A DNA stretch of 64,000 nucleotides from JAFEDN01 sp963844565 (GTDB lineage: Bacteria > Pseudomonadota > Gammaproteobacteria > Coxiellales > Coxiellaceae), in NCBI GenBank assembly GCA_963844565.1, contig CAWJON010000002.1:372001-436000 (forward strand), in the 5' to 3' direction. Shown here in pieces: positions 43,686-53,707 of the stretch. Positions within the stretch are counted from its first letter, which is position 1. Every line of letters starts with the position of its first letter. The position numbers were made by a program, and so were the translations under genes. The notes under the pieces are model-generated. The model saw only the letters and a program-made list of their open reading frames with translations, made no database searches and was not told where the DNA came from.

Positions 43686-45242
43686 CTAGATAAGCCTTGC
43701 CACATATTCCCAAATTGACGCAATGAAGGCATCTATCTGGTTGAATCCTACAAAGATCGCCGCATGCATTCGATGGAAAACAGAAGGAGATTTAGATGAA
43801 TCATAAAATAGGTTTATAAAATTTTCGAAATTTACCTGTTTACCTAGGTTACTTTGTAATACTTGTAAGGATTTATCAGTATCACAGTCCATTAATTTAC
43901 ACAAAAAATCAGCAGTTGCACCCGGTTCAGGATATTTTCGATAGATGGATGACAATATTGGATCGGTGATTAAGGAATTCTCACGTAATCGTTGCGGCAA
44001 ATTTTTATCATTCATACCTTTTTTTTGTATGTTGATTTCTAGTAATTTAAATTCTCGCTCTATTGCAGTTTTATAGGTTAAACCGCCGGTAACAAATCCA
44101 AGCAGTGAAGAAGATTTAGGGTTGCTTAAGGTTTTTTGCTGACTCTGCAGCGGAATTTTTTTAACTTCTTTTTCTTGAACTTTTTCAGATTTTTTGGTTT
44201 TTTCAGTACCTTTAGTGGGTGTTGAATGATTAATTTTTTTGGACTCTGCTTTGGCGGCAGAACGTAGAAACTCTTCGGTTTTTACTATTTTTTCGCAGCG
44301 TTTTTCCGCTTGGTGGTGCTGATACCATTTTTTAAAATTTTTAATGGTATTAATTACCATATTTAAACAACTAAATCCAAGTAGAAAAGGCGCCGCAATT
44401 TGTGCGCCGGGTATGAAGATGCAAGCAATACCAGCAACTGCGCAAAAAGTAGAAATAGAGTTACTAATATTTTTTTTATAGCCTTTTTCTCTTAGGCTGT
44501 TTTCTGTCCTTCCCAGCGCAATCATCATTTCAGTACCGTTAAACAGAAATTGAGAGGCTTGGGTAAGCTCTCCGGCGCCAATGGCAGCGAGCCCAGCTTC
44601 TAACATGCCGGTGGCAGTTTCTTTAAATACCTCTTGACTATCAGGAAGTGATTTTAACGGCGGAAAGCCAGCAGCTAATTCTGCTATAGATGCTTGGCAT
44701 TTTTGTAACGCAGGAGAAAAGTCGTTGGTTGTTCCTTTAAGATTTTGAATTAATTGTTTAGCCTTACCTAAATTTTTGGCTTGGTTAGCTTTTAATCCTT
44801 GGTTAATTTGAGTGGCTGCAGTGATAACCTCGATCAGCTTACCTTTGTTAAAGTCGGTGTTGCCTTCTAATCTATTTAACAGACCACTCATGAAAAAAAT
44901 AAAATCATCAAGGTGGCGAATTAAATTATTAAAATTTCTTCCATCCATGGTAGGGGCATTTTCATAATCCCGGATATCCAAGGATAATCGCTTTAAAAAA
45001 GCTTCCATACTATTGAGGTTATTCACATACTTTAGAAAATAATTGATGGTAAAAATATAAAAATCGAACTCTTCCTTGCTCTTTGCCAATGGTAGATAAT
45101 CGATAATAGTTAAGATTTCTTGTTTAGCAAGTGACAGGTCTGATTCGTACGATACGTACATATCGCAGAATTGTTTAATAGATTTTTGGGCTGTTTTTTG
45201 TAGTAAAAGAATGTCTAACTTTGTTTTTTTAGTAGTTCTCAT
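43686..45242 (-). CDS. Orphan protein with central membrane hairpin
   Basis: 518 residues from the ATG at 45242 (a GTG nine bases upstream is possible). Not recognised. Long N-terminal helices (residues 1-250, LLLQKTAQKSIKQFCDMYV and on), a hydrophobic hairpin (STFCAVAGIACIFIPGAQIA then FLLGFSCLNMVINTI, about 265-300), a Lys/Ser/Glu-rich low-complexity linker (about 335-375), and a helical C-terminal domain. The pattern, two membrane helices flanked by coiled-coil and linker, is common among effectors that dock on host membranes; this is inference. AT-rich and isolated. Confidence 0.65.
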   Translation of the reverse strand: MRTTKKTKLDILLLQKTAQKSIKQFCDMYVSYESDLSLAKQEILTIIDYLPLAKSKEEFDFYIFTINYFLKYVNNLNSMEAFLKRLSLDIRDYENAPTMDGRNFNNLIRHLDDFIFFMSGLLNRLEGNTDFNKGKLIEVITAATQINQGLKANQAKNLGKAKQLIQNLKGTTNDFSPALQKCQASIAELAAGFPPLKSLPDSQEVFKETATGMLEAGLAAIGAGELTQASQFLFNGTEMMIALGRTENSLREKGYKKNISNSISTFCAVAGIACIFIPGAQIAAPFLLGFSCLNMVINTIKNFKKWYQHHQAEKRCEKIVKTEEFLRSAAKAESKKINHSTPTKGTEKTKKSEKVQEKEVKKIPLQSQQKTLSNPKSSSLLGFVTGGLTYKTAIEREFKLLEINIQKKGMNDKNLPQRLRENSLITDPILSSIYRKYPEPGATADFLCKLMDCDTDKSLQVLQSNLGKQVNFENFINLFYDSSKSPSVFHRMHAAIFVGFNQIDAFIASIWEYVARLI

Positions 45243-45338
45243 TCTAAGCACTTGATTATTATTCTATTTTATACTCTTTATTTCTTAAGGGAATTTTAAA
45301 TGCGGATTTCGATCCGATACCGACTTCAGCGGGAATGT

Positions 45339-46979
45339 CTAAATCATATTTTTGTCTTGTCGAAAGGCTTGTAGCATGGGGGTATTCCAAGCGCTTCTGA
45401 GACTCCAACAATAAAATAAAATAGCAGCTATGGCGACAGCGATTTGGTCATAAGGGCCCTTTAAAAGATCAATGCCACCAAACTCTTTACTGCCAAGCAG
45501 AGAAAGCAAAGCCATTGTTAAAAGATAACCAATAAACCACAGTCCACTTTTTATATGCATGAGAATATTTTGTTTATTTCTGAGCTGGAAGTAAAAATAA
45601 ATGAGTAAACCCCCAAACACCACCAATAAAACCTCTCCGGTCAAAGGCCATCTTGACCAGTAAACAATTAAGGAAATAACAATAAATGCTATCGGAGCAA
45701 TGAGTTTCATCCCTGGGATTCGACAAGGGCTTCGCCATTCAGGAGAAATGTAGCGCAAACCGGCGACGGCTAAAGGGCCAGCCGCGTAAGAAAGGGTGTT
45801 CATAATGGAGATAACGCTGGCTAAACTTCCCCATCCTCGAAAAATCCATAAAAACACAAATCCTACAATTAAACTCACCCACATTGCATTGCGGGGTATT
45901 AAATATTTAGGGTGTAGATTCCCGACAGATTTTGGCATATAACCACTACGTTGCATGCCGAATAACATACGCGCTGTAGAACCCATGTAAGCGATTCCTG
46001 TTCCTGAAGGAGAAATCACGGCATCAACATACAAAAGCATAGCAACCATATTTAAGTTAAAGCTGATGGCTAGCTGAACAAATGGAGAGCTGAAGTTTAG
46101 ACCATGCCAACCATGGGCTAAATCTTGTGGAGATAAGGCGCCGATAAATCCCGTTTGCAAAATTAAATAAATAACTAAGCAAATTAGAATTGACGAAATA
46201 AGTGCAATTGGAATAGTGCGATGCGGATTTTTTGCTTCTCCGGCAAAATTAACGATAGACTGAAAACCATTGAAAGCAAATATCACCCCTCCAGCTGCTA
46301 CTGCTATAAAAATAGCATTAAATCCATAGGGTGCAAAAGTATGAAGATCATGTCCAAAGTTACCTGGATGAAAACCTGCCCACATAATGGCAGCTACCGA
46401 TAGTACAGGTACTATTAGTTTAAAAATGGTGACTATAGTGGTGGAGCGTAAAAATAATTTAAGTGTCCAATAGTTAAGAAAAAAATACCCGATCATCAAG
46501 AAGCTAGACACAATCAAACCCTGACTGCTCATATCGCCGGTCGATTGGTCATATAGATTTTTAAAACCTTGGATTGAACTGAGATATTGTACTGAAGCGG
46601 CTGCCTCAGTGGGTAAACAGGCCACGATTCCCAGCCAATTAATCCAACCGCTTAAAAAGCCGGATAAAGAGCCATGGGTATATTCTAAGTAACGAGCTAT
46701 TCCCCCCGATTGAGGGAAGTAAGAGCCCACTTCGGCAATGGTAAGAGCAACTAATAAAAGAGCGGCGGCTCCGATGAACCAAGAAAGTAAGGCCGCCGGG
46801 CCGGCAATTTTAGCACTGTTAAAAGACCCAAATAACCACCCAGAGCCAATAATGGAGGTAATGCCTATTAAGGTTAATTGAAAACTACCGATACTCCGTT
46901 TAATCTGAGTAGTGGTATCCGGGGCGCTAACTTCACTGATGGTAATAGAGGGAGAGGGCGATAGATCATTATTTTTCAT
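45339..46979 (-). CDS. APC-superfamily amino acid permease
   Basis: 546 residues with 12-14 membrane segments. The first helix carries the broken-helix motif IGITSIIGSGWLFGSF (GSG binds substrate backbone in APC transporters), followed by GPAALLSWFIGAAALLLVAL, EVGSYFPQSGGIARYLEYTHG and a conserved VIFAFNGFQSIVNFAGEAKNP in helix 6. Length is near the family norm plus a short C-terminal part. It imports or exchanges an amino acid at the inner membrane. Intact; alone in its unit. Confidence 0.92.
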   Translation of the reverse strand: MKNNDLSPSPSITISEVSAPDTTTQIKRSIGSFQLTLIGITSIIGSGWLFGSFNSAKIAGPAALLSWFIGAAALLLVALTIAEVGSYFPQSGGIARYLEYTHGSLSGFLSGWINWLGIVACLPTEAAASVQYLSSIQGFKNLYDQSTGDMSSQGLIVSSFLMIGYFFLNYWTLKLFLRSTTIVTIFKLIVPVLSVAAIMWAGFHPGNFGHDLHTFAPYGFNAIFIAVAAGGVIFAFNGFQSIVNFAGEAKNPHRTIPIALISSILICLVIYLILQTGFIGALSPQDLAHGWHGLNFSSPFVQLAISFNLNMVAMLLYVDAVISPSGTGIAYMGSTARMLFGMQRSGYMPKSVGNLHPKYLIPRNAMWVSLIVGFVFLWIFRGWGSLASVISIMNTLSYAAGPLAVAGLRYISPEWRSPCRIPGMKLIAPIAFIVISLIVYWSRWPLTGEVLLVVFGGLLIYFYFQLRNKQNILMHIKSGLWFIGYLLTMALLSLLGSKEFGGIDLLKGPYDQIAVAIAAILFYCWSLRSAWNTPMLQAFRQDKNMI

Positions 46980-47089
46980 ATATTTTAAAATAGCTTGGGG
47001 TTATAATTTACATATTAGAAATAAAAAAAACTAGATTAAATACCGTAGTAATCCTTCATATTACTATTAAAAGATTTTAAGGTCAATCA

Positions 47090-47725
47090 CTACGGATTGC
47101 TATTAGCCATAACTGGCGTTGATTGATTATGAACTCTGAGATCCCGTTGGGTTAATTTATGGTTTATATACCACAAAGTTCCCCCTGCCACCCCAGCGAT
47201 GGAGCTACAATAAATAGAAATATTTTTTACCGAAGAGCGACTGACAGGAGCATAGTAGTTAGTCTGAAAGCCTAGATAAGCAAGGTATGAAAACCCACTG
47301 ATAATCCCTGAAACACCACCTGTTACTAAAACACTTCCGAAAAATTCTAATACTTTTCTAGCCTGTTTATATGCATCCTTACTACCAAGGAAAATCAACA
47401 TCGCGCCGCCAGCTCCGATTGCCAATTCACTCAGCAGAGTAGCCAGGGGAGAATCGTATTCTTCACACACTGAAAAATGTGTTTTTGTTTCGTTGCTGGG
47501 GCAACAATTTTGATCATTATAACAGGCTAAAAGATCAGTATCATTTAATGGGATGCTATAATTTTTTTTTGATCCCCATAAATTGCACCAAGTGCTCGAA
47601 TTAGTATCCTCGCAACCAGGAAAAGGGAAGCTCTGTATAAGGGAAACATTAAAGCTAAATGCCGATTTGGAAGTGATCAAAGTCAAATATATAATTGCTT
47701 TGGTTATTTTAAAAATCATTTGCAT
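47090..47725 (-). CDS. Exported/membrane orphan protein
   Basis: 211 residues (start 47725, or 47719, which is better placed after GGGG). Signal segment KAIIYLTLITSKSAFSF, then a Cys-rich exposed part (GCEDTNSSTWCNLWG, LACYNDQNCCPSNETKTHFSVCEE), then two or three membrane segments (LAIGAGGAMLIFLG, VLVTGGVSGIISGFSYLAYLG, IYCSSIAGVAGGTLWYI). Not recognised. The six to seven cysteines in about 45 residues imply a disulfide-rich periplasmic domain anchored to the inner membrane. Confidence 0.6.
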   Translation of the reverse strand: MQMIFKITKAIIYLTLITSKSAFSFNVSLIQSFPFPGCEDTNSSTWCNLWGSKKNYSIPLNDTDLLACYNDQNCCPSNETKTHFSVCEEYDSPLATLLSELAIGAGGAMLIFLGSKDAYKQARKVLEFFGSVLVTGGVSGIISGFSYLAYLGFQTNYYAPVSRSSVKNISIYCSSIAGVAGGTLWYINHKLTQRDLRVHNQSTPVMANSNP

Positions 47726-47857
47726 ACCCCTATGTCTTAATTATTTTTTATTTTATAATGGCTGTGTGAATCAGGTAAAAATCTAAATATTCAGAATTGT
47801 ATTAAGGTATTTGAAAGTTATTTTAATTTCTAATTACACTTATATTTTAGGCGCTCG

Positions 47858-48244
47858 TTAGTCGCCCCCTAATGTGAGACCAAAGTTACCAGAGGAGCTT
47901 GAATCACGGGAGCTTGTGCTGGATGTGCTGGAATTCGGTATTAACGTATAAGAGGAAGAAGATGCCTTAAAGCAAGAAAATCGACTCTTTAGCACATCAA
48001 TCAGTTTTTTCGTTGCGGAAAAATCTGCGCCTGGATATTGAAGAAAATCAGAAGCAATTTCCAAACTGAGTATAACTGTGTTGGTGGTATTTTGAATTTG
48101 GAAAAATTCTGATCCTGAAGATTTTTTCAATTCTGAAGCAAAACTTTGCATTGAAGCGTTATGTGGAAATTCAATTGAAGCGTTAGTAAAATTGCTGCTA
48201 ATCAATAATTTGGCCCCAGAAAAACCGATTTGATGTACCTTCAT
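47858..48244 (-). CDS. Small orphan protein with Ser-rich tail
   Basis: 128 residues, good ribosome site (GGAAG). A short alpha/beta part (about residues 1-90, FSGAKLLISSNFTNASIEFP) is followed by a Ser/Thr-rich C-terminus (NSSTSSTSSRDSSSSGNFG) ending LTLGGD. No signal peptide. The tail resembles those of the proteins at 1-3192 and 49697-52057, which suggests a common secretion or display feature in this genome. Unrecognised otherwise. Confidence 0.6.
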   Translation of the reverse strand: MKVHQIGFSGAKLLISSNFTNASIEFPHNASMQSFASELKKSSGSEFFQIQNTTNTVILSLEIASDFLQYPGADFSATKKLIDVLKSRFSCFKASSSSYTLIPNSSTSSTSSRDSSSSGNFGLTLGGD

Positions 48245-48327
48245 TTATAATCTTCCTTTTTATTTTAAAATTTCATTCCTCTATTCTATAGTATGTACCC
48301 CGAACATTGCAATTAAAAAAAGAATCA

Positions 48328-49608
48328 CTAATGGATCAATTTCCGATTAGCGGTTTCGGTAAATGTCATTGTGGTCAGAAAAGTAATGACTGCGGCTGCC
48401 ATTATCCAGTAAGCCGGCGCGCCCGGACCCCACCAATGCGTCATTATTGTCATGACTAAAGGTGAGATGCTACAAAATAATGCAAACCCTATATTGTAGG
48501 AACTACCGATGCCGCTATTTCGTAAACGAGTTGGAAACAATTCACTCAAAATACTGGGCATAATGCCAACAATTCCCGACATACAAAAAGCAAAACCTAA
48601 TAATCCGGCAATTATCCATTTTAGATCGCCGCTCGCGATTAACAGATAAAATAGGTAAGAAAACAGAATCAAGGTGATGGCGCTAAAACGGATAATCGTT
48701 TTTCTTCCCCATTTATCGGCAAAATAGCCCATTATAAGCATGAGGCCACTCCACACTAGCATTGACAAGGTGTTGTATAATAATGCTCGCTGTAAACTTA
48801 GTTTAACCACCTCGTGTAAATAAGTGGTCATAAATAGCATATGGCCTACGACAACAGCGCCTAGACAGACGATGCCTAATCCCTTGAAAAAAGCGGCGAG
48901 TTGAAATTTAAAAACTTCCACCATTGGTGATTCTGGCAGTTGCTGAGTGCTTAACAAATGTTTGAAGTAAGGTGTTTCTTCCAAAGCTGAGCGTAAATAA
49001 TAACCTACTGCCGCTAAAATTAAACCGAACCAGAAACCAATCCGCCAACCAAAAGATTGAATCTGTTCATCAGTTAATAAGCTGGTGATTAGAGTGCTCA
49101 CTAATGCAGCGAGCATGAGTCCTAAATTCACTCCCGTGTATATCCAGCTACAATGAAATCCTCGCGATCGAGGTGAAACATGTTCTGACACGAAGGTAAT
49201 TGCGCTCGGTAAATCGCCACCTACTGCAAAACCTTGAAATAAACGCAATAATACCAAAAGCACTGTGGCTGCTGCTCCAATTGTTTTGTAAGTGGGGAGT
49301 GAGCCTAATATAGTGGTCGAAAGCGCCATCAAAATAATTGTAATCAGTAGAGTTTTTTTGCGGCCAACGGTATCGCCATAGTGGCCGAATACCAGAGCGC
49401 CCAACGGCCGAATAAAAAATCCAACAGCAAATACGACAAAGGCGAATAATAGCTGCAAAAAAGGACTACCAGGCGGAAAAAATAATTTTCCGATAGTGGA
49501 GGCAAAAAATGCATAAATCATAAAGTCATACATTTCTAAGCCGCCGCCAATACTGGTTATAAAAACGACTTTAAAAATGTTTGCTTCAGTCTCTGGTTTT
49601 ATTTTCAT
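48328..49608 (-). CDS. MFS transporter, metabolite:H+ symporter (MHS) family
   Basis: 426 residues, twelve membrane segments. MHS signature at the N-terminus (GGGLEMYDFMIYAFFAS), RPLGALVFGHYGDTVGRKKTLLITI (motif A), LRLFQGFAVGGDLPSAITFVSEH and RGFHCSWIYTGVNLG. The MHS family (ProP, KgtP, ShiA) imports organic acids, betaine or related solutes with protons. Which solute is unclear. Start ATG at 49608. Appears complete. Confidence 0.92.
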   Translation of the reverse strand: MKIKPETEANIFKVVFITSIGGGLEMYDFMIYAFFASTIGKLFFPPGSPFLQLLFAFVVFAVGFFIRPLGALVFGHYGDTVGRKKTLLITIILMALSTTILGSLPTYKTIGAAATVLLVLLRLFQGFAVGGDLPSAITFVSEHVSPRSRGFHCSWIYTGVNLGLMLAALVSTLITSLLTDEQIQSFGWRIGFWFGLILAAVGYYLRSALEETPYFKHLLSTQQLPESPMVEVFKFQLAAFFKGLGIVCLGAVVVGHMLFMTTYLHEVVKLSLQRALLYNTLSMLVWSGLMLIMGYFADKWGRKTIIRFSAITLILFSYLFYLLIASGDLKWIIAGLLGFAFCMSGIVGIMPSILSELFPTRLRNSGIGSSYNIGFALFCSISPLVMTIMTHWWGPGAPAYWIMAAAVITFLTTMTFTETANRKLIH

Positions 49609-49696
49609 AATAAGTAATAGTTACTTTATATAAAGAACAGTTTTAATGCGTTGTGACTAAGGAAAGGTTCTAAACCTTCCCTTAGTCTCCAGGTTT

Positions 49697-52057
49697 TTAA
49701 GAACTAAGACTAGTAGCAATACTGGAACTAGAACTAGAACTAGAACTGGAACTAGAATTATACCCGAAAGAAGTAGAATTAGAGCTTATACTAGAAGGCA
49801 ATTGCGACCCAGTACCTACTTTAGGTGCAGAAGGAAACAAAGTTGGAGTGGTAATTCTTGAAGTCCAATTACTTAAGTCTATCCCCTCTGCTATTTTGGG
49901 TATTTCCACCCATGACAATGGGACATAACCTACACGTGTACTCCATTCTTGGATATGAAGTTTTAATTTACTATTAAGGATCCAATTCTGTTTTTCTTTT
50001 TCATCACTTGGAAGTTCTGATTGATCACATGATTGACCAGTTTTAACATTGATATATGGATTTTGTAAAAAAACTATATCATTATTATCACTTCTAATGT
50101 GAGGTTGAAGCGTGGCTTTATATAAATCTTTTAAAATTGTTTTCTGGATAAGATATCCTTTGTCCTCTGGAACAGGTCTAGCCGCAGAGACAATCTGAGG
50201 ACCGTTCTGAGGATTGTATTTTTTCAAGTACTGATACAACTTTGCGGAAATAACGCAATATTTTTCAGTACGGTCATCAAATTTTTTCAGGTTCAAATAA
50301 TCCAATTTTATTTCCACTACCAACTCCGTGGGAGAGGTTAGCCAAAGAGAAGAACTTTTTTGAGGTGTTACCACTTCGAGCTCAATTCCTGAAGATTTTG
50401 CATTCACGCTGAAGCTGCTAGGTTTTCCAGGTTGATTTTTAGCTTCCATCTCCATTAACAGATTATAAACAGGAGGCAGTTTCACTTCCCGTTTCAAGTA
50501 TTTACCAATGATCGGTTTGTAATCAGCTAAGTGTTCGCTATAAAACCAAGTTTTAGCTGGAGACTGTTTTCCTTCTTCATACAGAAAGTAAGCTGGTTTT
50601 CCAGTTTTTGCTTTCATTTCTGCTGGTTGAAAACTATCTAATTCTTTAGCAGCGTTTACGCAAGCTTCTTTTTCGTTTTCCCGGAGTACTAAGCCATTTT
50701 TTCTTAGTTGTTCGCTAAAATAAGCTTTAATTGCTAAAATATAGAGTTCAGGAAGATAGAATTTATCACCAGCATTAGCAACATCTAAACCGGGTGGTAT
50801 AATGGCTTTATACTTTAGATAACTAACCATTTTTTCTGGTAATATTTCCTTTCCTGTTTCATGAGAAGCAATTCGAAACCAATATTCTGGGAATACAGTA
50901 TTTTCTTTTGTATTTAAACTTTTAATTTTTATTATTGATTCTCTGTCACTGACAATATCATATCCACCTTTGGAATTTTGAAAAACTTTTACAGGTTTTT
51001 CTTTCAAGAAAAATTCGAGTTGAGTTTGTAGTTGGTTTATTTCACTGTCATTTTGCTTTAAAGGATTTTGCAGATGGAGGGTTAATTCTTGAAGAAAACT
51101 TTTATCGATAGTAATAATATTTTCTCGTTGAATGGTTGCAAACTCTTTCGCTTCCTGTTGATAATATGCAATTGTGAACTCCTTGGTTGTGGCATTTTCA
51201 GCGATACCACACCTTATCTTTTTAACTGCATAAGCTAAATTTTCTAAAGTAATGCATGCTGGAATTATCCCAGTTGTGGCGTAAACGATGGCTGTGGCTT
51301 CAAGGGTAGACAAGGGTCTAGGTGTTGGAAGTTTTTTAAGCTCAGCTAAAGTCACAGGATCAGCAATAAGTAAAAAATTACCATCAATGTTCCTTAATAT
51401 CGTAATTGGTTTAGCGACCCAACGTGGGTTTACTCCAGATGGCTTTGTCCATTTTTTGAGCACAGATTCAGGTACTATTCTGTTGAGAGCAGTATGCATT
51501 TCAAATTCATCAGAGGAATTTGGATTAATTCCCAGATAATTTAGGCTAGCCATATTGAATGCACAACTATTATCCGTTAAACATTTTAAAATGGCTGATT
51601 TTATTTTTGCTTCTTCTCCTTCTTTGACTTCGATAGCCACTAGATACCCATATGGAACAATAACTTTTTTAGTTTGCGTGGGTACGATACTTGTAGATGG
51701 TAGTAGATCTGTTAGATTTGTGGTTACATCTTTGTTTGGTGTAGGAGCCTTATCTTGTTCTACTTTTTCTTCTTTTATTTCTCCCACATAATACAAAATT
51801 GTATTATTTTTTTCAAAATCACATTCGAATCCGGTGGCTGTTTTAATTCTATTAATATCCTCTTTTACAAAAAGTTGGCCACTATTTCCAACTGAATTTT
51901 CGATATGATAATCAATATCGGCAGGAGTAATAGTTCTGCCGAGTGCGTAAGAAAGTGTACTCGCTAATTTTTTTTTATCGCGGCCAGGAAAATCATACGC
52001 AGCATAAAGTGCTTTGGATTCGGCTAACGAAAGACGTAAAACAACTGATTGTTTCAT
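49697..52057 (-). CDS. Large orphan protein with poly-Ser tail
   Basis: 786 residues with a strong ribosome site (AAAAGGAGATTTCA before ATG). Not recognised. The N-terminal 60 residues include a helical domain (LSLAESKALYAAYDFPGRDK). The rest mixes beta and helical stretches with three or four related segments of the form RWVAKPITILRNIDGNFLLI, FQNSKGGYDIVSDRESII and EYWFRIASHETGKEILPEK. The C-terminus holds twelve consecutive serines within a Ser/Thr-rich tail (49697-49800) encoded by a hexanucleotide repeat. No signal peptide. A candidate effector or surface-associated protein; inference only. Confidence 0.7.
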   Translation of the reverse strand: MKQSVVLRLSLAESKALYAAYDFPGRDKKKLASTLSYALGRTITPADIDYHIENSVGNSGQLFVKEDINRIKTATGFECDFEKNNTILYYVGEIKEEKVEQDKAPTPNKDVTTNLTDLLPSTSIVPTQTKKVIVPYGYLVAIEVKEGEEAKIKSAILKCLTDNSCAFNMASLNYLGINPNSSDEFEMHTALNRIVPESVLKKWTKPSGVNPRWVAKPITILRNIDGNFLLIADPVTLAELKKLPTPRPLSTLEATAIVYATTGIIPACITLENLAYAVKKIRCGIAENATTKEFTIAYYQQEAKEFATIQRENIITIDKSFLQELTLHLQNPLKQNDSEINQLQTQLEFFLKEKPVKVFQNSKGGYDIVSDRESIIKIKSLNTKENTVFPEYWFRIASHETGKEILPEKMVSYLKYKAIIPPGLDVANAGDKFYLPELYILAIKAYFSEQLRKNGLVLRENEKEACVNAAKELDSFQPAEMKAKTGKPAYFLYEEGKQSPAKTWFYSEHLADYKPIIGKYLKREVKLPPVYNLLMEMEAKNQPGKPSSFSVNAKSSGIELEVVTPQKSSSLWLTSPTELVVEIKLDYLNLKKFDDRTEKYCVISAKLYQYLKKYNPQNGPQIVSAARPVPEDKGYLIQKTILKDLYKATLQPHIRSDNNDIVFLQNPYINVKTGQSCDQSELPSDEKEKQNWILNSKLKLHIQEWSTRVGYVPLSWVEIPKIAEGIDLSNWTSRITTPTLFPSAPKVGTGSQLPSSISSNSTSFGYNSSSSSSSSSSSSIATSLSS
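49724..49759. repeat. Hexanucleotide tandem repeat in coding tail
   Basis: Six units of (A/G)GAACT (last AGAATT), 49724-49759, encoding twelve Ser on the minus strand. Unit length is two codons, so copy-number change would alter tail length without a frameshift. Confidence 0.85.
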
Positions 52058-52187
52058 TGAAATCTCCTTTTAAACATTCATACCCTTAGATAACCACGCG
52101 TTTTTTATAACGAACTTAAATCGTTCTGAGAATTAAGATGCGGAATTTTTTTTAGATTGTCAATAGTGTATGAATGAACCGAATTGC

Positions 52188-52889
52188 TTATTGCGCTCTT
52201 GACAAAAGCATCACATTGGCAAAAGGAGTGCCTTTTTTCATTGGAATGATTTCGGTTTTGAAATGAAGCGACGAAAAAAATGACAGCCATTCTCGTAGTG
52301 GCCGACAATACAATGGTGCAAATCCATCACCGCGGGTGAATAGCACAGTTTTGTCGAACCAGGTGCTAAAATGGAATCGCAAACCACCATCGGCATCTCC
52401 AATCCGAGTTAACAACAATCCATCCTTGATCAATGCCGATTTAATCCGTCGCAGTAATTCTTCTTGTGCTGAATAATCCAGATAATGGAGCACATCCAGA
52501 AGAACGGTTGCGTCATTATCAGGCAGCTCTGCAGTGCGAAGATCGCAAGTTTTGAAAGTGAGCTTTATTCCACCCGCATTATCGGACAATAAAGCACGTT
52601 GTGCGCGATGGATGTCGCCAGCGGAACGTTCGATCCCATAAATAGAAGTAGGCCACTGACTAGTGTTTGAACTTATTTGCGCGGCACGCAGCCAAGAGGC
52701 GAGCAGCCCTTGTCCACAACCTAGATCGAGCACACGAGCGGAATCATTAAGTAGTCTTCGAGCCAGAATTACCCGAAACGCTGGATCGACTTGTAGCTTA
52801 AATCTGGCTTTAAAATAGGCGAAAAGGTCCGCTCGCCGATAAGGCGCGCTCGCAATGGATATCAATGATGAGGGGGGATAAGGTTTCAT
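52188..52889 (-). CDS. Class I SAM-dependent methyltransferase
   Basis: 233 residues from the ATG at 52889, chosen for the strong GGAAGGAAATT ribosome site directly before it; an ATG at 52976 gives a 29-residue extension with no such site. Motif I ARVLDLGCGQGLLASWLRAAQ (about residues 46-66, split), post-I acidic YGIERSAGD, motif IV ATVLLDVLHYLDYS. A small-molecule methyltransferase by the class pattern; substrate not predictable. Faces the OMP gene divergently. Confidence 0.87.
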   Translation of the reverse strand: MKPYPPSSLISIASAPYRRADLFAYFKARFKLQVDPAFRVILARRLLNDSARVLDLGCGQGLLASWLRAAQISSNTSQWPTSIYGIERSAGDIHRAQRALLSDNAGGIKLTFKTCDLRTAELPDNDATVLLDVLHYLDYSAQEELLRRIKSALIKDGLLLTRIGDADGGLRFHFSTWFDKTVLFTRGDGFAPLYCRPLREWLSFFSSLHFKTEIIPMKKGTPFANVMLLSRAQ

Positions 52890-53049
52890 AATTTCCTTCC
52901 ATGACAATCGCATTAAAACAAAGGTAGCAATTTCCGTATTAATGGGAATTGCTATAAAATTTGTTTTGAAGATCATATTTGTTATAGAATAAGCTGATCA
53001 TGGAGTTTATAGCAACTCCCTTACAAGCGGGGCATCAAAACAGAGATTT

Positions 53050-53703
53050 ATGAAAAAAAAACTAATCTATCTTTTTTTAATTGTAACTTCTGGTTTTTTT
53101 CAGAGCATTTTTGCTGAATCAGTTACACCTATAGCACCCTTTAGCTTTAATGCTTTTGGCCCTTATCTCTACATTGGTGCGCAAGGTGGTTGGGCTCGTT
53201 CCGACTGGAGTGGATTCACTGGATTGAGTTCTAATGATACTGGTGGGGTTTTCGGTGGAAAAATAGGCTATCAGACAACTAGGCGGTTCGGTGTAGAAGG
53301 TGGTGGTTTCTTATTACCCAATTCTCACCAAGAGATCAATTCAACTCGGGTGGGCACGGTCAAATCTTGGGTAGGTTACGGCGCTGCCACATTTCGTTTC
53401 CCATTATCCAGCGATGAAAGATTGTTTTTACGTGGAAAAGTTGGGGGAGCCTACCGCAATTTAGAGCATGACGGCGTACTGTATGCTGGTGTGGGTGATG
53501 GTTCTTACGTGACTGCCATTTTGGGAGCCAGTCTCAATTACGCTTTTGCGACGACTCTTCCGGTTATTGTGGGTGTCGAATACTCGAATATCTTCAGTTC
53601 AGATTTTCTAGGCTCAGACAAATGGTCCAGCAATGGAAAAATTAATCCTGATGCTGCGCCGGCTGCGCAAATCGTCACGGCTACTTTGTCTGTAGCATTA
53701 TAA
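53050..53703 (+). CDS. Outer-membrane beta-barrel protein
   Basis: 217 residues. Signal peptide (KKLIYLFLIVTSGFFQSIFA, cleavage after IFA), then alternating beta strands with aromatic girdles (YLYIGAQGGWARSDWSG, VFGGKIGYQTTRRFGVEGGG, VGYGAATFRFPLSS, LFLRGKVGGAYRNLEH) and a terminal strand ending in TATLSVAL. This is the eight-stranded OmpA/OmpX-like barrel pattern. It is the kind of porin-like surface protein found in many gammaproteobacteria; specific role unknown. An AKR remnant follows on the other strand. Confidence 0.8.
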   Translation: MKKKLIYLFLIVTSGFFQSIFAESVTPIAPFSFNAFGPYLYIGAQGGWARSDWSGFTGLSSNDTGGVFGGKIGYQTTRRFGVEGGGFLLPNSHQEINSTRVGTVKSWVGYGAATFRFPLSSDERLFLRGKVGGAYRNLEHDGVLYAGVGDGSYVTAILGASLNYAFATTLPVIVGVEYSNIFSSDFLGSDKWSSNGKINPDAAPAAQIVTATLSVAL

Positions 53704-53707
53704 GATA

